DNA of 64,000 bases from Hymenopellis radicata (GCA_015501595.1 JADNRX010000244.1:20125-84124); one strand, 5' to 3'; shown: positions 35,557 to 49,047, numbered from the stretch's first letter. The notes: generated by a model not told the origin, from the letters alone. Numbers and translations: made by a program.

Positions 35557-36983
35557 CTGTAGACTTTCATTCAATTCGTCGGGCCATGTGACCTGTGACC
35601 GGTCCGACGAAATTATGGTTTCGTCGAATTACCATATATGGTAATTGCCGCCGCAGCGGAGCTGCGGCGGGAGGCCGGCGGGTAGTGAATAGCCCGGGTC
35701 AGGCGACCCGGTCCGGGTCACGGATGCGGGTAGGTCAGGGTCCGGGTAGGGGTCTCGGTCTGAGCACCCGCGGTGACCCGCATCACCCTTTGTTACCCGT
35801 GCCGTGGTCCAGTTGGACCACACGGCATAAGATAATCAATAGTATATGATTTTATGTAAATTATTATATTTTATTCGAGCTGAAACGAGCCCATCGTCGC
35901 CCAAAAACGACGTTGCCCAAGAATTTTTGAGATCGCCGAGATCGCCGACCGTCCCGGCAGTTGCCGGATAACGATCGATCTCCTCCGATCTCTGTTCTTT
36001 CCCTCTTACTACCACAGCACGACCTTCGTGTCGTGCTCGTCGGCCCCGGAACTTTCTCTGGGGCTTGTCTGAGTTATTTTCTTTATTCTGCTTCTCTTTT
36101 TTTTTGTACGGTTTGGCTCTGTGCCGACCTCTGCGCCCTCGGATACGTTCCGGGGTGCATTCTGGTGTTCGTCTTCGCGACGACACCATTTCTATGAGGA
36201 TCTGGGACGCGTAAGCCCTCAGGACGAGGCTGCAACGCTGTTGGAGGGCGCGTGTGGGCCGGGAGCAGCCGGACTGGCTCCTGCCTCCGGTCCTTAGGCG
36301 CGGCTGGACGTGTGCGCTCGTTTCTACAACGGCGCCAATTCAACAATGACTTGATAGTGTGGACGGCGCTAAATGCGCCCAATATCTGCTTGATTTACGC
36401 AGTAACAAGTAGGATTACGGGCTGGAAGGCGTCGTGGACGCGTCCAGCCTCAAATGTGCGTATTTCCTCCAACTTTTCTTTTCTTTTCTCACTTCCATTA
36501 TGCAGCCTGTCATCACCTGCCTCCGGTCCACCGTCTCCTCGTGCGCGCCATCGCCTCACCACCGCGATATCCTCACCACCACCCCTACCTTGATGCACTT
36601 GGTTGAGCCGCGGTTCTTGCTCTTGCAAGTAGCCGGGGCCCTCCCAATGCGTATCGTGCACGTCGTTGTCCCCCGCGCCATTGCTCGGGGGGTCGGCGGC
36701 GGGCACGAAGAGCGAATAGTGGGATGTGTTGTACTGGTGCGTCGTTCTGAGCCCAACCCGAGGCCTTTATGGCGGGTAACCCGCACCCGCACTGCGGGAC
36801 CGGGTAAGTGGAGGGTACGGGTAGGGGTCCCAAACGAAATACCCTCGGGACACCCGCGCTACTCACTACCGGCGGGGGCCCCGCCGGGGACTTTTTCTCA
36901 ATTTTCGCTGTGACTCTTGTGACTTTTCGTCGATTTCGGATCCTCTGTGACCCGTGACCGACGAATTGAATTAAAGTGTACAG
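35557..36983. mobile_element. 1.43-kb TA-flanked TIR element (CTGTAC family, type B)
   Basis: The left end CTGTAGACTTTCATTCAATT and the inverted right end match at about 25 of 28 positions. TA lies on both sides (35555-35556 and 36984-36985). The interior is mostly another nested repeat. No transposase frame was recognised. Confidence 0.75.
35673..36880. mobile_element. Nested GC-rich TIR element
   Basis: Inverted ends GGCCGGCGGGTAGTGAATAG and the complement of CACTACCGGCGGGGGCC bound a GC-rich segment. It has repeated (A/C)CCGGGT-type words near both ends. The interior open frames around 36250-36710 show no domain. The boundaries are approximate. Confidence 0.5.
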
Positions 36984-37391
36984 TAATGCTAACATCACCC
37001 AGCCATAGTTGATTTTTTGAAGCTTCCAGTTTTTTCCCCCTCTGTTTTTCAATATTCGGCGTTATAAGAGAAATTGGGTTGTACTTACTTAGTTGTTTGA
37101 AAGTTGTTTTCCACATATTCTTGAAGTGTCGCGGTGCTGCGTGAGAACCCTTACTTTCGGTACAAACGGTACCCCGAGGACAAGCTGGCCACCACCATAT
37201 ACTACTCAGCAAGGCAGTAGACCGTGAAGAGAAAACACCAGATCAGTGTGTGCATGGTAGGACAAGGCGTTTGCAAAGCATAATCAAAGTCATCTCAGAC
37301 GCAGCTAAGGATACGCCGCCACTTCTATCAAAGTCGTTCGTGCAATGATTTCCGCGCTGGACGGACTCGACGCGTAGGTACCTTCAGAATA

Positions 37392-37644
37392 CTGTAGTGT
37401 TTCGACCGTAGGTTCGCGGTCTGTGACACGATATGCCGCGAACCTACAGCGAACAGCTTCGTTGCCAGGCACGGACACGGGAATTACCCAATTTGGACGT
37501 CCCGCCATGAGGCGGGCCCGAAAATTTCCATTTTGGGCGATGTGTGCCTTAAAATTTCGACCGTGACGTGATATGCTATATATATAGCTTCGCTTCGCAA
37601 GGGTCCGTGATCCGATATCCGAATTAACGGTCGAAACGGTACAG
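37392..37644. mobile_element. 253-bp TA-targeting MITE (type A), second copy
   Basis: The ends CTGTAGTGTTTCGACCG and its inverted counterpart are flanked by TA at 37390-37391 and 37645-37646. It is the same family and exact length as 34296-34548. Confidence 0.85.
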
Positions 37645-37817
37645 TAGTTGTATCTTCATAATCGCATACCGACTCGGACGACAGTAGGGCTTGGTTAGTA
37701 AGGGGATGTTTGTAAACAACGTTTAAAACAGGCTGTTTTAAATGATATAAACCAACCAACAGCTGGACCCCCCCAGTTTTTAATGTTTTCAATTACCTCA
37801 GCACACGTGATGTTCCC

Positions 37818-38322
37818 CAGTGTTGTCATTAAAGGTAAAGGCTTTAATAATTAAAGGCCTTTAATTAGGGTTTAATAAAGAGCTTTAATTATGCAAAATT
37901 TTGATTAAAGGCCTTATAAAGACTTTAATATTTTAGTACTGCAGTAGTTCGACTGTTAATTCATACATCAGATCATAGCACCTTTGGAGGCAAAGCTATA
38001 CATACTGCATTTCACATTATGGCTAACATTTTCAGGGTTACCTTACTCAGAAAAGAAATTTTTGAACCTGCCTAGCAACAGATGCATCTAAATTAAATAA
38101 AATTTATCTCTATTCCTGATTATGAAGCTGTTTGTTGTAAGTTGATACTGTATCAAGTCACAGGCTATTTAATAATCATTAATTTGAGGGCTCAGATAAT
38201 GATTTTAAGAAGTAGTTAAGGGCTTTAATGACTGGCCTTTATAAAGGCTTTAATACATGCAAAGCCTTTATATATCTTTAATACAAAAAGATCCCTTTAA
38301 AAGGCCTTTAATGACAACACTG
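37818..38322. mobile_element. 505-bp AT-rich hAT-like element nested in copy 2
   Basis: TIRs CAGTGTTGTCATTAAAGG and its complement, with perfect 8-bp duplications ATGTTCCC at 37810-37817 and 38323-38330. The interior repeats the AAAGGCTTTAAT word many times. It has no coding potential. Confidence 0.92.
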
Positions 38323-38413
38323 ATGTTCCCGCCCCCGACACAAGCCCCGACACGTCGCAATGGCGCCTTGCGGAAGGCTGAACATAAGTCTGGTTGGAGA
38401 TTTTTCTAGTATA

Positions 38414-38677
38414 CTGTACAATTTCAATCAATTCGTTGGTCACAGGTCACAGAGGACCCAAATCCGACGAAATGTCACACAGGTCACGCGTCCCAAAGCC
38501 ATCCGACGAATTTACCAGCCGAAACTGACCCAAAAAAGCACCAAAAGCGGCCCAAAATCGACGAAAATGACGAATTTTTTTCCCGGGTCACGGCACCTTT
38601 GGCGCCGCGACGAATTCAAAATTTCGTCGCACCGGTCACACGTCACAAGGTGCGACGAATTGAACGAAATTGTACAG
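38414..38677. mobile_element. 264-bp TA-targeting MITE (CTGTAC family, type B) nested in copy 2
   Basis: CTGTACAATTTCAATCAATT and its inverted end are flanked by TA at 38412-38413 and 38678-38679. The uninterrupted site is seen in copy 1 at about 34893-34916. The ends relate it to the 35557-36983 element. Confidence 0.9.
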
Positions 38678-39170
38678 TACCTGATATCCTCAGTGCAGTC
38701 AGAACATCCCGGAGCACTTTGGTCAGATTTACCGAGTTCTTGAGGGTTCCCGGCAATCCCGGCAATCCGCAACCCACCCGCCGTTGCATGAACAGCCCTC
38801 ATATGCACAACACCTTGCCATTCAGAGACCATCGGGACTTGATGCCGGAGTATATGCTTACTGGAGGTGAAAATAATGGCACAAGAGGAGTTTATGGCCA
38901 CTCGAGAAGCAAAATTTTTGTGTCACGTGGACCCTCTCGGGCATCTCGGCCGCGAGTTAAAAACCGCGTTAGAAACACCTGTATCTCGAGAAAAAAGTTG
39001 TAAACCGTTTTCAATTCTCAGATCTATTATAAACCAAGCCCTAGACGACAGCGGAATAGATAGGATAACCCACGAGCACGATGATCAGCGTAGTCCCAGC
39101 AGCAATTGTCGGTCATCAGTTCTGAGTATTGCACACAAGATTCAGAACGGGAGAAGAATAGCCATCATGA

Positions 39171-39581
39171 TCAGAGACGTTGGAAGGTATGAGCCTGTCG
39201 GCCGTAATTCGTGAGAAGGTGGTAGAGAGCCCGGCACGTCCGCGATAAAGCGAACATAACATCAAACTTGATACGATACTCCTCAGGGAGTATCCCTGAT
39301 TGCATGCATGGGATGGGCACAGAGGGTAGGTAAGATAGAATCTCTAGGTGAAGTTCCATCGGAAAGGTAGGCAGACCCTTCGTGTTCGCGTCGGGAGGCA
39401 GAGGTGGGCGCCAGGAAAGCGCCACTGGTTCAGATGCATCCGATGGTTCATCATCACCCGACAGCTTCCTCCTAACGCGTCGTTTCTTGGGTTCAACCGA
39501 TGACTTGTTCTTAAGGCCAATCGTCGGTTGCCGCTTGGATTGCCTCCTGGTAGTTTCCTTTATGGTAGGCGCCTTGGGCAT
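39171..39581 (-). CDS. F-box protein fragment or 5' exon
   Basis: The frame opens at 39581 with a basic N-terminus containing a nuclear-localisation-like run (EPKKRRVRRKLSG). It continues into an F-box, FPMELHLEILSYLPSV, followed by FDVMFALSRTCRALYHLL. It then runs out at 39171 in a non-conserved tail. About 120 bp further on lies hAT copy 2, so the rest of the gene may have been separated by the insertion or lost. No downstream exon could be joined convincingly. Confidence 0.6.
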   Translation of the reverse strand: MPKAPTIKETTRRQSKRQPTIGLKNKSSVEPKKRRVRRKLSGDDEPSDASEPVALSWRPPLPPDANTKGLPTFPMELHLEILSYLPSVPIPCMQSGILPEEYRIKFDVMFALSRTCRALYHLLTNYGRQAHTFQRL

Positions 39582-39893
39582 TATGGGATAGGTTGAGATA
39601 GCAGCTGAAGAGACCCGTTATCAGACGTGGAAGTTAAAAGCAAGCCCATTTCAAGTCTCATTGTCACCAAAACGCACGATCACGTGATGGCACCTACTCA
39701 TTGTTGAATTTCAATCTCAATTTTTTACCATATAAGGCCTATCGGCATTGTATGCCCTTCTGAGATATGAACTTGAATGCACATTGCACATCGGATGCGA
39801 CGAGCGCTCACGGAAGGTTTTATTGTCACCGCCACGGAACTCAGGAGAACAACACTTCTAATTTACGGCGTAGAGAGTCGAACAGAACTCCAT

Positions 39894-41236
<1,343 letters not shown>

Positions 41237-42565
41237 TGTTTACTTGAGAAGGTGGGCGAGGTTGTTGAACAATATCCATTCCTCAACTTCCAATAAATAG
41301 CAAGCTAAAGGGTGCTATACTTAGAACGCATACGCATCCGTCTATAAACATCAGTTTCATGATTCAAACATCAGAGATAAAGGCGGAACGAACAACTTTG
41401 TGCAATCAAGAGATGATTGTCAGTCGCCTCGGTTAAATGCAAAAGGAAGTACTGCTGGTTCAATAACGCGATGTAGATGACTGCAGCTGGGCTCGTCCGG
41501 AAGGAGTACTGAGCACCTCTTCGGGCCATCAGCAGCAAGTCCTCTCAATATCTTTCGAGTCGATGCACCAATTGACATCAAAGCCATGCTGGGACAGAAG
41601 TCCTATGCCACAAACACGAACTCTAGTTAATTGATTCATTCATGTGAGCGTCTACTCCGAATCATGCACGAGAATGAGTCCCATGAACAAATGGCACTCA
41701 CAGAATGTCATCACGAGCTGAAACGAGGATCGGATAAGGCTCCGGTACGGATAGTTTGGACAGACGCTGACGCGTAGCCTTGTGGCGGATCCGCGTAGCA
41801 CACTCAAAAGAAAGATGTGCTTTCTGTCGTAGCATTCGTCTGGCTGCGGAAGGTTCCGTCTGGGGGACGTTAAGGAAGGGTGAATAAAACACTAGTCGGT
41901 GTACTCACAGTCGAGAACTAGTCTCGTAAACCCGCCTCTGCGAGAGAGAAAAGAGAATGCGCGTTTTGTCTCTGTGTAGAGAACTACGGTCTGACTACAC
42001 GCGAGGCGGGTTGGCGGTGAATAGACCACCCAAGTCCCAGTCTCTGTGGTCATCTCGAGAGTCACTACGAGTAGACCCGATCGTTGACGATCAACTTTGC
42101 AATTGAACATTGAGCATCGCGAAAAAAGAGCAAATAGAGGAATGAAGGGTAAGGTCAACGAGAGAAGTCCTATTAGTGGGCGTTGTAGATCCTGTGTAAT
42201 TTTATTCCATGTCAGTGGAGCCTCGGGTTGAAGCTAAAACGACGGATGAGCAACTTGAACGTCGTTCGTCGTTGACATGGACTGTTGACATTGATGAAGC
42301 AGGTTAGAAACAGCTCCGATACGGGCCGCAGGTCCGAACCGATTGCTACGTCATCACGTGGTTGCTTTTCTTTTAAAACTTCAGCCACATCTGCTGGCAC
42401 GGCGCACGCATCTCTCAATCAACGTGAGACTTCACGAATTTCCAAGGCTCCCATCACAAAGCATACTGCCGCGAAGCAGAGAAACAGCACGCCAACTGGT
42501 TCTCGTAAACCCAGGTCGGCCAAGAAACGACACATCTTAATTTATTTCTTCCTTTTGCCCTAGTT
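41237..42565. other. OYE upstream flank and unassigned sequence
   Basis: The first 400 bp or so are the upstream flank shared with the decayed OYE copy. Minus-strand frames at 41698-42158 and plus-strand frames at 42285-42563 are open but motif-free. Confidence 0.35.
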
Positions 42566-43526
42566 CTAAATCCTTAACACAGCGCTGAACCTTAGTCGCA
42601 TGTACATCATCGCCCAGTTACCTTGACTATCCCTACAATCGACTTTGCAAATCTCATGCACTTCATCCATGATTGACTCTGCCTCCTCATCGGACATATC
42701 CTGCAAGAAAGAGCTCCGCACGAACGTCATCAGCCACCCTTTGACATCTGTCGGTAGAGGGGTGAAACGGGGCACTAGCGTGACTTCGCTTGGGTCGAAG
42801 GATTCAGACTTGAGGAGCTATAGAACCCGACGTAAGTACCACTATCACGTCTGCGTTACAATCACGCTGACCTCATTGTACTCCTCTTCAGAGGGGAAGA
42901 ACCACGGGTCCAACTTTTCGGGTCATATCCTCGCGATTTTAGGACACGATGCAAGGTTCCTCGGATTCCTGTCTCGTACATCAGAACCGGCATGAGTCTT
43001 CTCACCTACGGACCCACCAATACAGTTCATGAAGCCTCCCATCTCTCCCACGAAACGTCCACCTGGCTTCAAGACGCGCTTAGCACTCTTGAGTACGCCC
43101 CTAGGATCACGTTTGCACCAGTGCAACGTCGCGTTCGTGAACACAGCGTCATACTTCACGTCAGGCGCGCCTGGAAGCTCCGGCAAGTCTTGAATATCAG
43201 CCACGAACGTGTACAGAAGCCCTCGTCCTTTCGCAGACGCAATCTATAAAACCATTGTCAATACATTCTCGTCGACGCGGATTGCTTCGAACCATGCTCT
43301 CGCTGAAATCGACACCAACAACCAACCCTCCCTCTGCTTGCTTTACAATTTTCTCGATCTCCACCGTCAGCTCTCCACTCCCACACCCAAAATCCATGAT
43401 CTTCTCCCCAGGTTGGGGCGCGAGCATACCAACAACTGGAGCCGTAAACTTGTTGGAGTACACGAATGCAGCGTGTTTATTGTACAGGTTGGGAGACCAG
43501 CCCGTCGCGTCGGAGTCTGTCGCCAT
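42566..43526 (-). CDS. SAM-dependent methyltransferase with one homopolymer frameshift
   Basis: A class I methyltransferase of about 269 residues. Exons are 43293-43526, 43018-43243, 42872-42968 and 42566-42817. Motif I is IMDFGCGSGELTVEI, followed by GVDFSESM and the post-I segment. AVFTNATLHWCKRD and VLKPGGRFVGEMGG are typical of trans-aconitate methyltransferase-like proteins, but the substrate is unknown. Exon 3 is one base short. In the A run at plus 42915-42918 (TTTT) a base is missing between YDPK and KLDPWFFPSEEE. With it restored the total is 810 nt and every splice phase agrees. I therefore suspect sequence error or a very recent lesion. Confidence 0.8.
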
Positions 43527-44476
43527 GTCGAATGTCGTGTCGATGTGCCTTTGCTGTATCTCTGTCGAGATATACTCAGGCCGAAGGCCAGATGGACGCT
43601 CTTTAAAGCATCTTCCTGTCTTATCTTTCGGCGTATGTGGTCCATCGGCCGAAATAGGAACCTTTAATGCTTTGGCCTTGTCGGCCGATGTCCGCTTGAA
43701 AGCGATGGTGAACTCTTGGAGCTCAGTTATTACGCATACTAGAGCTTCATGCGAGAAACAATGCGTCTATGCGCAGGATGGTACGGGGGAATCGTCGCTC
43801 CCTGAAGTGGTCTGTATTGTGGCGTGGCGGCTTCGCTAAAATGTGCCGATTTTTTTTTGAGGATTTGAGGAATGAGTAACGAACCATCAATCTTGGCTTC
43901 GGGGGCTACTCATTAACTGTACGTTTCTTAAGTATTCTCATCAAGCGCATTGACTTGAAATTGCACAGGACGTCGGGGGCCCCGGCAATTACCTTACTAG
44001 TTTCACATTTATTTCAGCGACGTACTGTCCTTCCAGGCCAACTTGACTTGCTTCCTGCAGGTTGACGAATACTCAATGAATCGATGATGAGCGAACAGAT
44101 GATGCATTGATGTCTCCGGGCGGCGAACTCCAACTTTGAGCGCTCATCGAGCGGCATCCCGGCTAGGGTCAAATCACACTTATTTTCAAGCCTATTGTCA
44201 TTGAAGGAGTGGTATGCGACTCGCCACACTGTACAACAGCCAGATCACAGCACTCGGTTTACTAGCCTTTTCACAGTTCTCAGTTCTCTACATCGGCAGT
44301 CATGGTTTTAGGGCTTCTCGGACACGACTTTCATCGTGGATAACACTGCCACCAAGAAGATATTGTATTACAGACTGTTCCAGATCAGCGGGGGTGGGTC
44401 ATCCTCGTTTCTCTGGTTGCCTTGAAAAGGCGCTTAACTTCGTTCCACTCTTTTTGCCCACTTCCCTCCCCCCGCC
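43527..44476. other. Divergent intergenic region
   Basis: This separates the methyltransferase (-) from the membrane protein (+). I see only short, motif-free open frames and a T run near 43851. Confidence 0.4.
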
Positions 44477-46074
44477 ATGACGACTCGTCGTATCGCGGTC
44501 GACGACGCCGACGTCAGCCGTATACACTATTCTGGAAACTGGACCACTGAAAACGGCGCCCATGACGATATCTCAAAAGTATACGGTCCCACATACGAGC
44601 ACACACAGCATGGAACTATCGCTGATGGAGCCAGCATTTCGTTCCTTTTCAATGGTACGTCTGCGCACTTGTGATATAGCTTCAAGCGCTGACTTGTCGT
44701 CAGGTTCTTCCATTCAAGTCTTCGGCTCGTGGGACCAGGACCACAACGAAACTTTACCCTCCTGGGAGTGCTTCATTGACAGTGTTAAAATCGAGAAGCA
44801 GGAGCCTGTCCCACCATCGACCAACCAGAATCAGCTCTGTTGGGATGACAATATCGATGGCACGCAGGAACACGCGTTGACCGTTAACATCACCACGCCA
44901 AGTAACGTTAACACCTTGTTTTGGTTCGATTACATCGTTTATACGCCGTACGATGATGACTTGTACAACCACACGACTATGTGGCTTGGGAAGGACGACA
45001 ATGCCATCACTTACGGCGGGGGTTGGGAGGATAGTGGTGATGCCAGAATGGTTGCGGCGAAGGGCGCGAGTCTCTCGGCAAAGTTTAATGGTGAGTAAAC
45101 ACGCCTGTTCTATCGTTCTATCCACGGTTTCTCACTCGCGTATAGGTTCTTCTATCCGAATGGTCGGTCCTATAAAGAACGCTACCTATGCATCAGTGGC
45201 AGAGTATTCCATTGATGGTGGCACTGCTTCCACATTTTCCATCAGTAAAAACGATGGCACGTACGACATGCTGTGGACTCAGACGATTTTTGAGTCGGGT
45301 CAGCTCAGCACGGATAAAGAGCACACGTTAACCGTGCAGTGGGACGGGGAGGCTAGCTACGCGCAGCAGTTCGGGATCGAGAACTTCTACATCGACACGC
45401 CGACGTACGCTGCCACGAGTGATGACTCGTCCGATTCTTCCACTCCCATAGCGGCAATTGTCGGTGGCGTGGTTGGAGGTATCGTTTTGTTAGCTGCAAT
45501 AGCAGGATTCCTGTGGTTCTGGCGGAGGAGACATCGTTATTCGTCTGTGTCCGAGACAGAATTCGACCTCTCCGGTCCGCAACACGATCCATTTTCTGCC
45601 CGGCATTCCTTCTTCGCATCCTCCGATCGTTTAAATGCAACCGTGATCTCGTATGATCCCTACATGGAGTCGCCCGCCGGGACTATGACGATGACCTCCT
45701 CCTCCAAAAGGGCCAGCGTGCGCACGTCGTATTCTGGTGCTCCGTCTTTTAGCGGAAGCATGTCGGCTTCTCCAACGAGTGCAGGCTTCACACCGGCTTC
45801 GGGGTACTTCATGCCCGCTGGTGCCCAATCCCGGAATTCAACGACGCTGCCAGTGTCTCCTCCGCCGACTGATGAGAGCGTACTTGTTGCGATGAAGAAT
45901 GAGCAATCGTATGCTGTTCGTCGAGCGTCGAGCATGTCTTCTGCATCTGCGTCAGCGTCAGCGTCCGGCTCTGGGTCTTCTCCAACACAGTTCCGGAAAC
46001 ATCAGGATAGCGGGCTGAGGGTAACCAACAACGGAGAGGTGGTGGATTTACCTCCTGATTACCAACCGTCATGA
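44477..46074 (+). CDS. Single-pass membrane protein with two repeated ectodomains
   Basis: Three exons (44477-44654, 44704-45090, 45146-46074) give 497 residues. The extracellular part has two similar segments, each beginning near an FNG/SSI junction that is also an intron position (SISFLFNG|SSIQVFGSW and SLSAKFNG|SSIRMVGPI). This suggests an exon-duplicated beta-sandwich of the carbohydrate-binding-like type often seen in agaricomycete membrane proteins. A transmembrane helix follows at about residues 290-312 (IAAIVGGVVGGIVLLAAIAG), then the basic stop-transfer WRRRHR. The cytoplasmic tail is long and Ser-rich, ending VVDLPPDYQPS. No cleavable signal peptide is evident at the chosen ATG. An upstream exon could exist. 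Confidence 0.8.
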
Positions 46075-46834
46075 TGAAGGAGGGCGGGGGGTTTTCTATC
46101 TATTCGCATCACGGACAGACAACGAACTTGTACATTCATTCCTCAGGCAGTACGTGCTTGATCTATATCTATATCTCATATTTATTATTTTATCCTCGGG
46201 CGTTTCTTGATACATTCATTTCGGCCTGTGTTATATTCTTATGTTGTTTTATCAGGACCCTACAATGCAGTAACGACCTTCCAACCAACCCGTCTTGAAT
46301 AATGGGGTTATGATCGAGGAGGCGCTCCGTTACATGTGGCGAGAATCCAAGTGGTCAGTGGGTATAGTTGAGTTGCGTCTCTTGGTGTCCAGGCAACGGC
46401 TGAGCGTGTACTACGACAGGCCGTGTTACCTCTATCCTTAAGGAGTTTTTTCGTCATAAGTAGTCGATCTGCGTCATGCCGGATTGTCAAGGCACTTTTT
46501 CCGTCCTCCTCCTTCTTTACCTCAAGCCCTCATGCAGTTGAAACTCATGCAGAACTTCGAGGCAATCTAGTCGCTGGTGTCTCTATGTGATGCGATGAAT
46601 CGACTACATCTTTTGCAGAATTATCTACCATTCAGAACGCTGTTCTCTCCGTGCGCAGGCAGCCATACCCTTCGTAAGCAGTTCCTTTTTCGTTATCGTG
46701 TACCCAGGCCCACATTCATCATCCACGAACGGCCTCCTAGTTTGTAGAAACAACGAAGGCCTGGAAATTTTCGAGGCTTCAAGCCTCCCTAACCCACGCT
46801 GTCACTCCGTAGGTGTCTAGTCTGGCGGCTTGCA

Positions 46835-46990
46835 CCGTGACCTCCAGTGTTGTTAGCTCACAAATTTTTGACCTCTGCAAGCCACAGGTTCGAGTCCCTC
46901 CGTCACGGCGCCAGGGTGGAGTCGGCTGTCAATGTAAACCAAGTTCAAGTGACAGAATACGTCTCGGTTTTCTTGTCTTCGGGGATTGGA
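46835..46990 (+). repeat. SINE-like repeat with B-box, copy A
   Basis: A perfect Pol III B box, GGTTCGAGTCC, is at 46888-46898, within a tRNA-like segment bounded by CCGTGAC and GTCACGG. It is followed by a tail, GGTGGAGTCGGCTGTC, shared with copy B. Confidence 0.55.
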
Positions 46991-47142
46991 GCGGCGTGAC
47001 AAGCGCATGTTGACGATCCTCGTTGAACCGCCTGGAGGGAACAACTCCCACTGGCTTTCTAGGCCCGTATCCTGCGCGTCTTTTCACCTTTTGAGATTCG
47101 ATGTTCAGTTCGTCTAGCTAGGTCCCAGACATTCCGAGGCAG

Positions 47143-47355
47143 CGTAGCTCAGCAGTTTGAGCCTGCATCTATGGAAGGGGATAAGAATTAGGATGTGACC
47201 ACTTTTTGGCCACAGTAAGTTAACCCCCCTCGAGAAATCATGGCGCGTTTCTTTACCCAGTTTAAGGTGGAGTCGGCTGTCCCTCTGTATACCAACTTGA
47301 AGTTCACACTTGCAGAATGCTTTTTGCCAGTTTTCTTGTCTCCGGGGATTGCAGA
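47143..47355 (+). repeat. SINE-like repeat with A-box, copy B
   Basis: An A-box-like TAGCTCAGCAG is at 47154-47164. About 100 bp later comes the same GGTGGAGTCGGCTGTC tail as copy A, ending in TTTTCTTGTCTCCGGGGATTG. Confidence 0.55.
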
Positions 47356-47469
47356 CGACCGAATTGGGTGTCTTTACTTCTAGGCAATATGGCTGAACCG
47401 TAACGCGGCCACTGCCTATACCATCCTCGTTTCACCTTTTTGCCATCATACTAACCGATCCGCGTTGAA

Positions 47470-47850
47470 CTTCCTATCTGCGCGATGTCGATAGCATCAG
47501 AGGCTCGAGAGGTCTCTTCGGCCGCACAGCTGGGTCGTAATGCATATGCTATTCAACATTTGATTGTGGGTTTGATACGCAGCTCAACGGCCTGAGGGAG
47601 GAAATATAGAAAGCTGTGACACTTACGATGTTTCAAAGAGATCCGCGGGAACTTGTGATGTATCAAAAGCTGCAATCTACCAAGGCCTGGCCGTGACGGA
47701 CGCGCTGAGTAGAGAATTGTATACATCCAAAGGGCCACGTATAGTCGACGTTCTGTTCTTCCTGATGTACGTCTGTGTCCGTACAACGACGCGCGGGCGC
47801 TCAGAGAAGTTCTTCCGCTGCGGAACTCGTGTATTTGCGAGTTCTTCAAC
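47470..47850. repeat. 380-bp repeat, inverted copy at 57660-58055
   Basis: Shared words include TGCGCGATGT, GATAGCATCAG, a GGGTTTGATACGCAGCTCA segment and TGTCCGTACAACGACG, all found reversed at 57660-58055. It lies just outside the left arm of the large inverted duplication. Confidence 0.7.
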
Positions 47851-48083
47851 TATGTTGTTCGTGGGACGATGATGGAAGGAAAGCAAGGGTGTGCCAGCGC
47901 CGACTCCTGACAATCCAATATAACGAACATATGCATTGAAGTAGCGTAGACAGCTACTATTGTAGAGATGTAACAAACCTAGAATAAACACGAGTACAAG
48001 TACATATGACAGGTATATACAGATGATCAAGAACGATATAAAACAATCACGCCCCTCCAGAAGAGCTGCTCAGAAACGGTCGC

Positions 48084-49047
48084 TCACTCTGACTGCCAGA
48101 GACTCTCAAGCGGCGGCCTCTGCATGAACTCCAGCACACCCGGAACCCTCTCCTCCGGCACCTTCCAGCAAACCACAAAAACAAGGTCCAGTTCCTCAGG
48201 GAAACTAGGTGTACGATGGATATCGATCCACTGCATGAGTACAGGCACCATGATGTCCGGCGTGTAGGCATGCGGGAACTCGTACAGCGCTTGGTACGGT
48301 GCGAGTTCGCTCAGGCAAGGCGGTAGTGGAGGAATAACATATTTGTAAGAGGCAGATGATGGAGCCTGAATGAGTATATCAGTAAACGCGACTGAGAGCG
48401 TTCTGGAGGAAGCTTACATACCTGCGGTGGCGGAAAAGCGTAGCCAGTTGGGTTAGGTTGAACCTGAATAAGTAACAAGATGAGTCAACACCAAGCGCGT
48501 TTCAAAGAGATACTACCTGTTGGGCCGCTTTTTTCTTTCCTTTGGTCATGTCATTGCCCGTGGCTTTACGCTGGGGCGCCTTCTCGAGTCCCCATGAAGC
48601 AGCTGGGAATCTAGCGACCTCGTCTTGAGTAATCGGGGCCACGAACACGGTTGGTGCGGCTGTAGAAGCTGCATTCCAGTGGCGGGGGTCCTGGTAGTAA
48701 CGATATGCGCCTCGAGCGGTGAAGATGGGCAAAGATGCCTTCGGTGCCGGGTCAGTGAAGGCACTGTTCCTGCGTGATGGAGGCTTTAATTGAACAGCAG
48801 GGATAGCCGACATTTGGGCTTGGGAGCCTTGGCTGGGTTTATTATCGGCGGGGACAGGGAAACGAGAAGGGGATTCAGCAACGACATTCTCGTTATTGGC
48901 ATTATCCACTGGCCCAAACAGTCCGCCGTAATCGGTGGATGTGGAATTCTCTCGGGCGTCGGAAGGCGTCACAGCATCCAATGTCGTCCTTTGACCGGCA
49001 CCATTGTCACTCGCGAAGTGAACGAGATCGTTGTGAACAATTGACAT
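48084..49047 (-). CDS. Unknown protein, left-arm copy
   Basis: Three exons (48517-49047, 48422-48463, 48084-48365) encode 284 residues, and the phases add up. The N-terminal half is low-complexity, rich in Ser, Thr, Asn and Pro. It then has GAYRYYQDPRHWN, ITQDEVARFPAASWG and a basic KGKKKAAQQ. A 14-codon exon (VQPNPTGYAFPPPQ) leads to an ordered C-terminus containing LSELAPYQALYEFPHAYTPD and LDLVFVVCWKVPEE. No signal peptide or membrane helix is present. I do not recognise the family. A damaged inverted copy begins at 63100. Confidence 0.7.

Larger units (their letters stand above)
37685..39043. mobile_element. hAT-like element, copy 2 (inverted, with two nested insertions)
   Basis: TIRs TAGGGCTTGGTTAG and AACCAAGCCCTA with perfect 8-bp duplications GACGACAG at 37677-37684 and 39044-39051. 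The body aligns with copy 1 in reverse orientation. Two insertions, at 37818-38322 and 38414-38677, account for the extra length. Confidence 0.92.

Noticed and set aside
46835..46908. Functional tRNA gene
   Set aside because: The B box and acceptor-like ends are good, but the T stem and D/anticodon arms do not pair. It fits a SINE or tRNA relic better.
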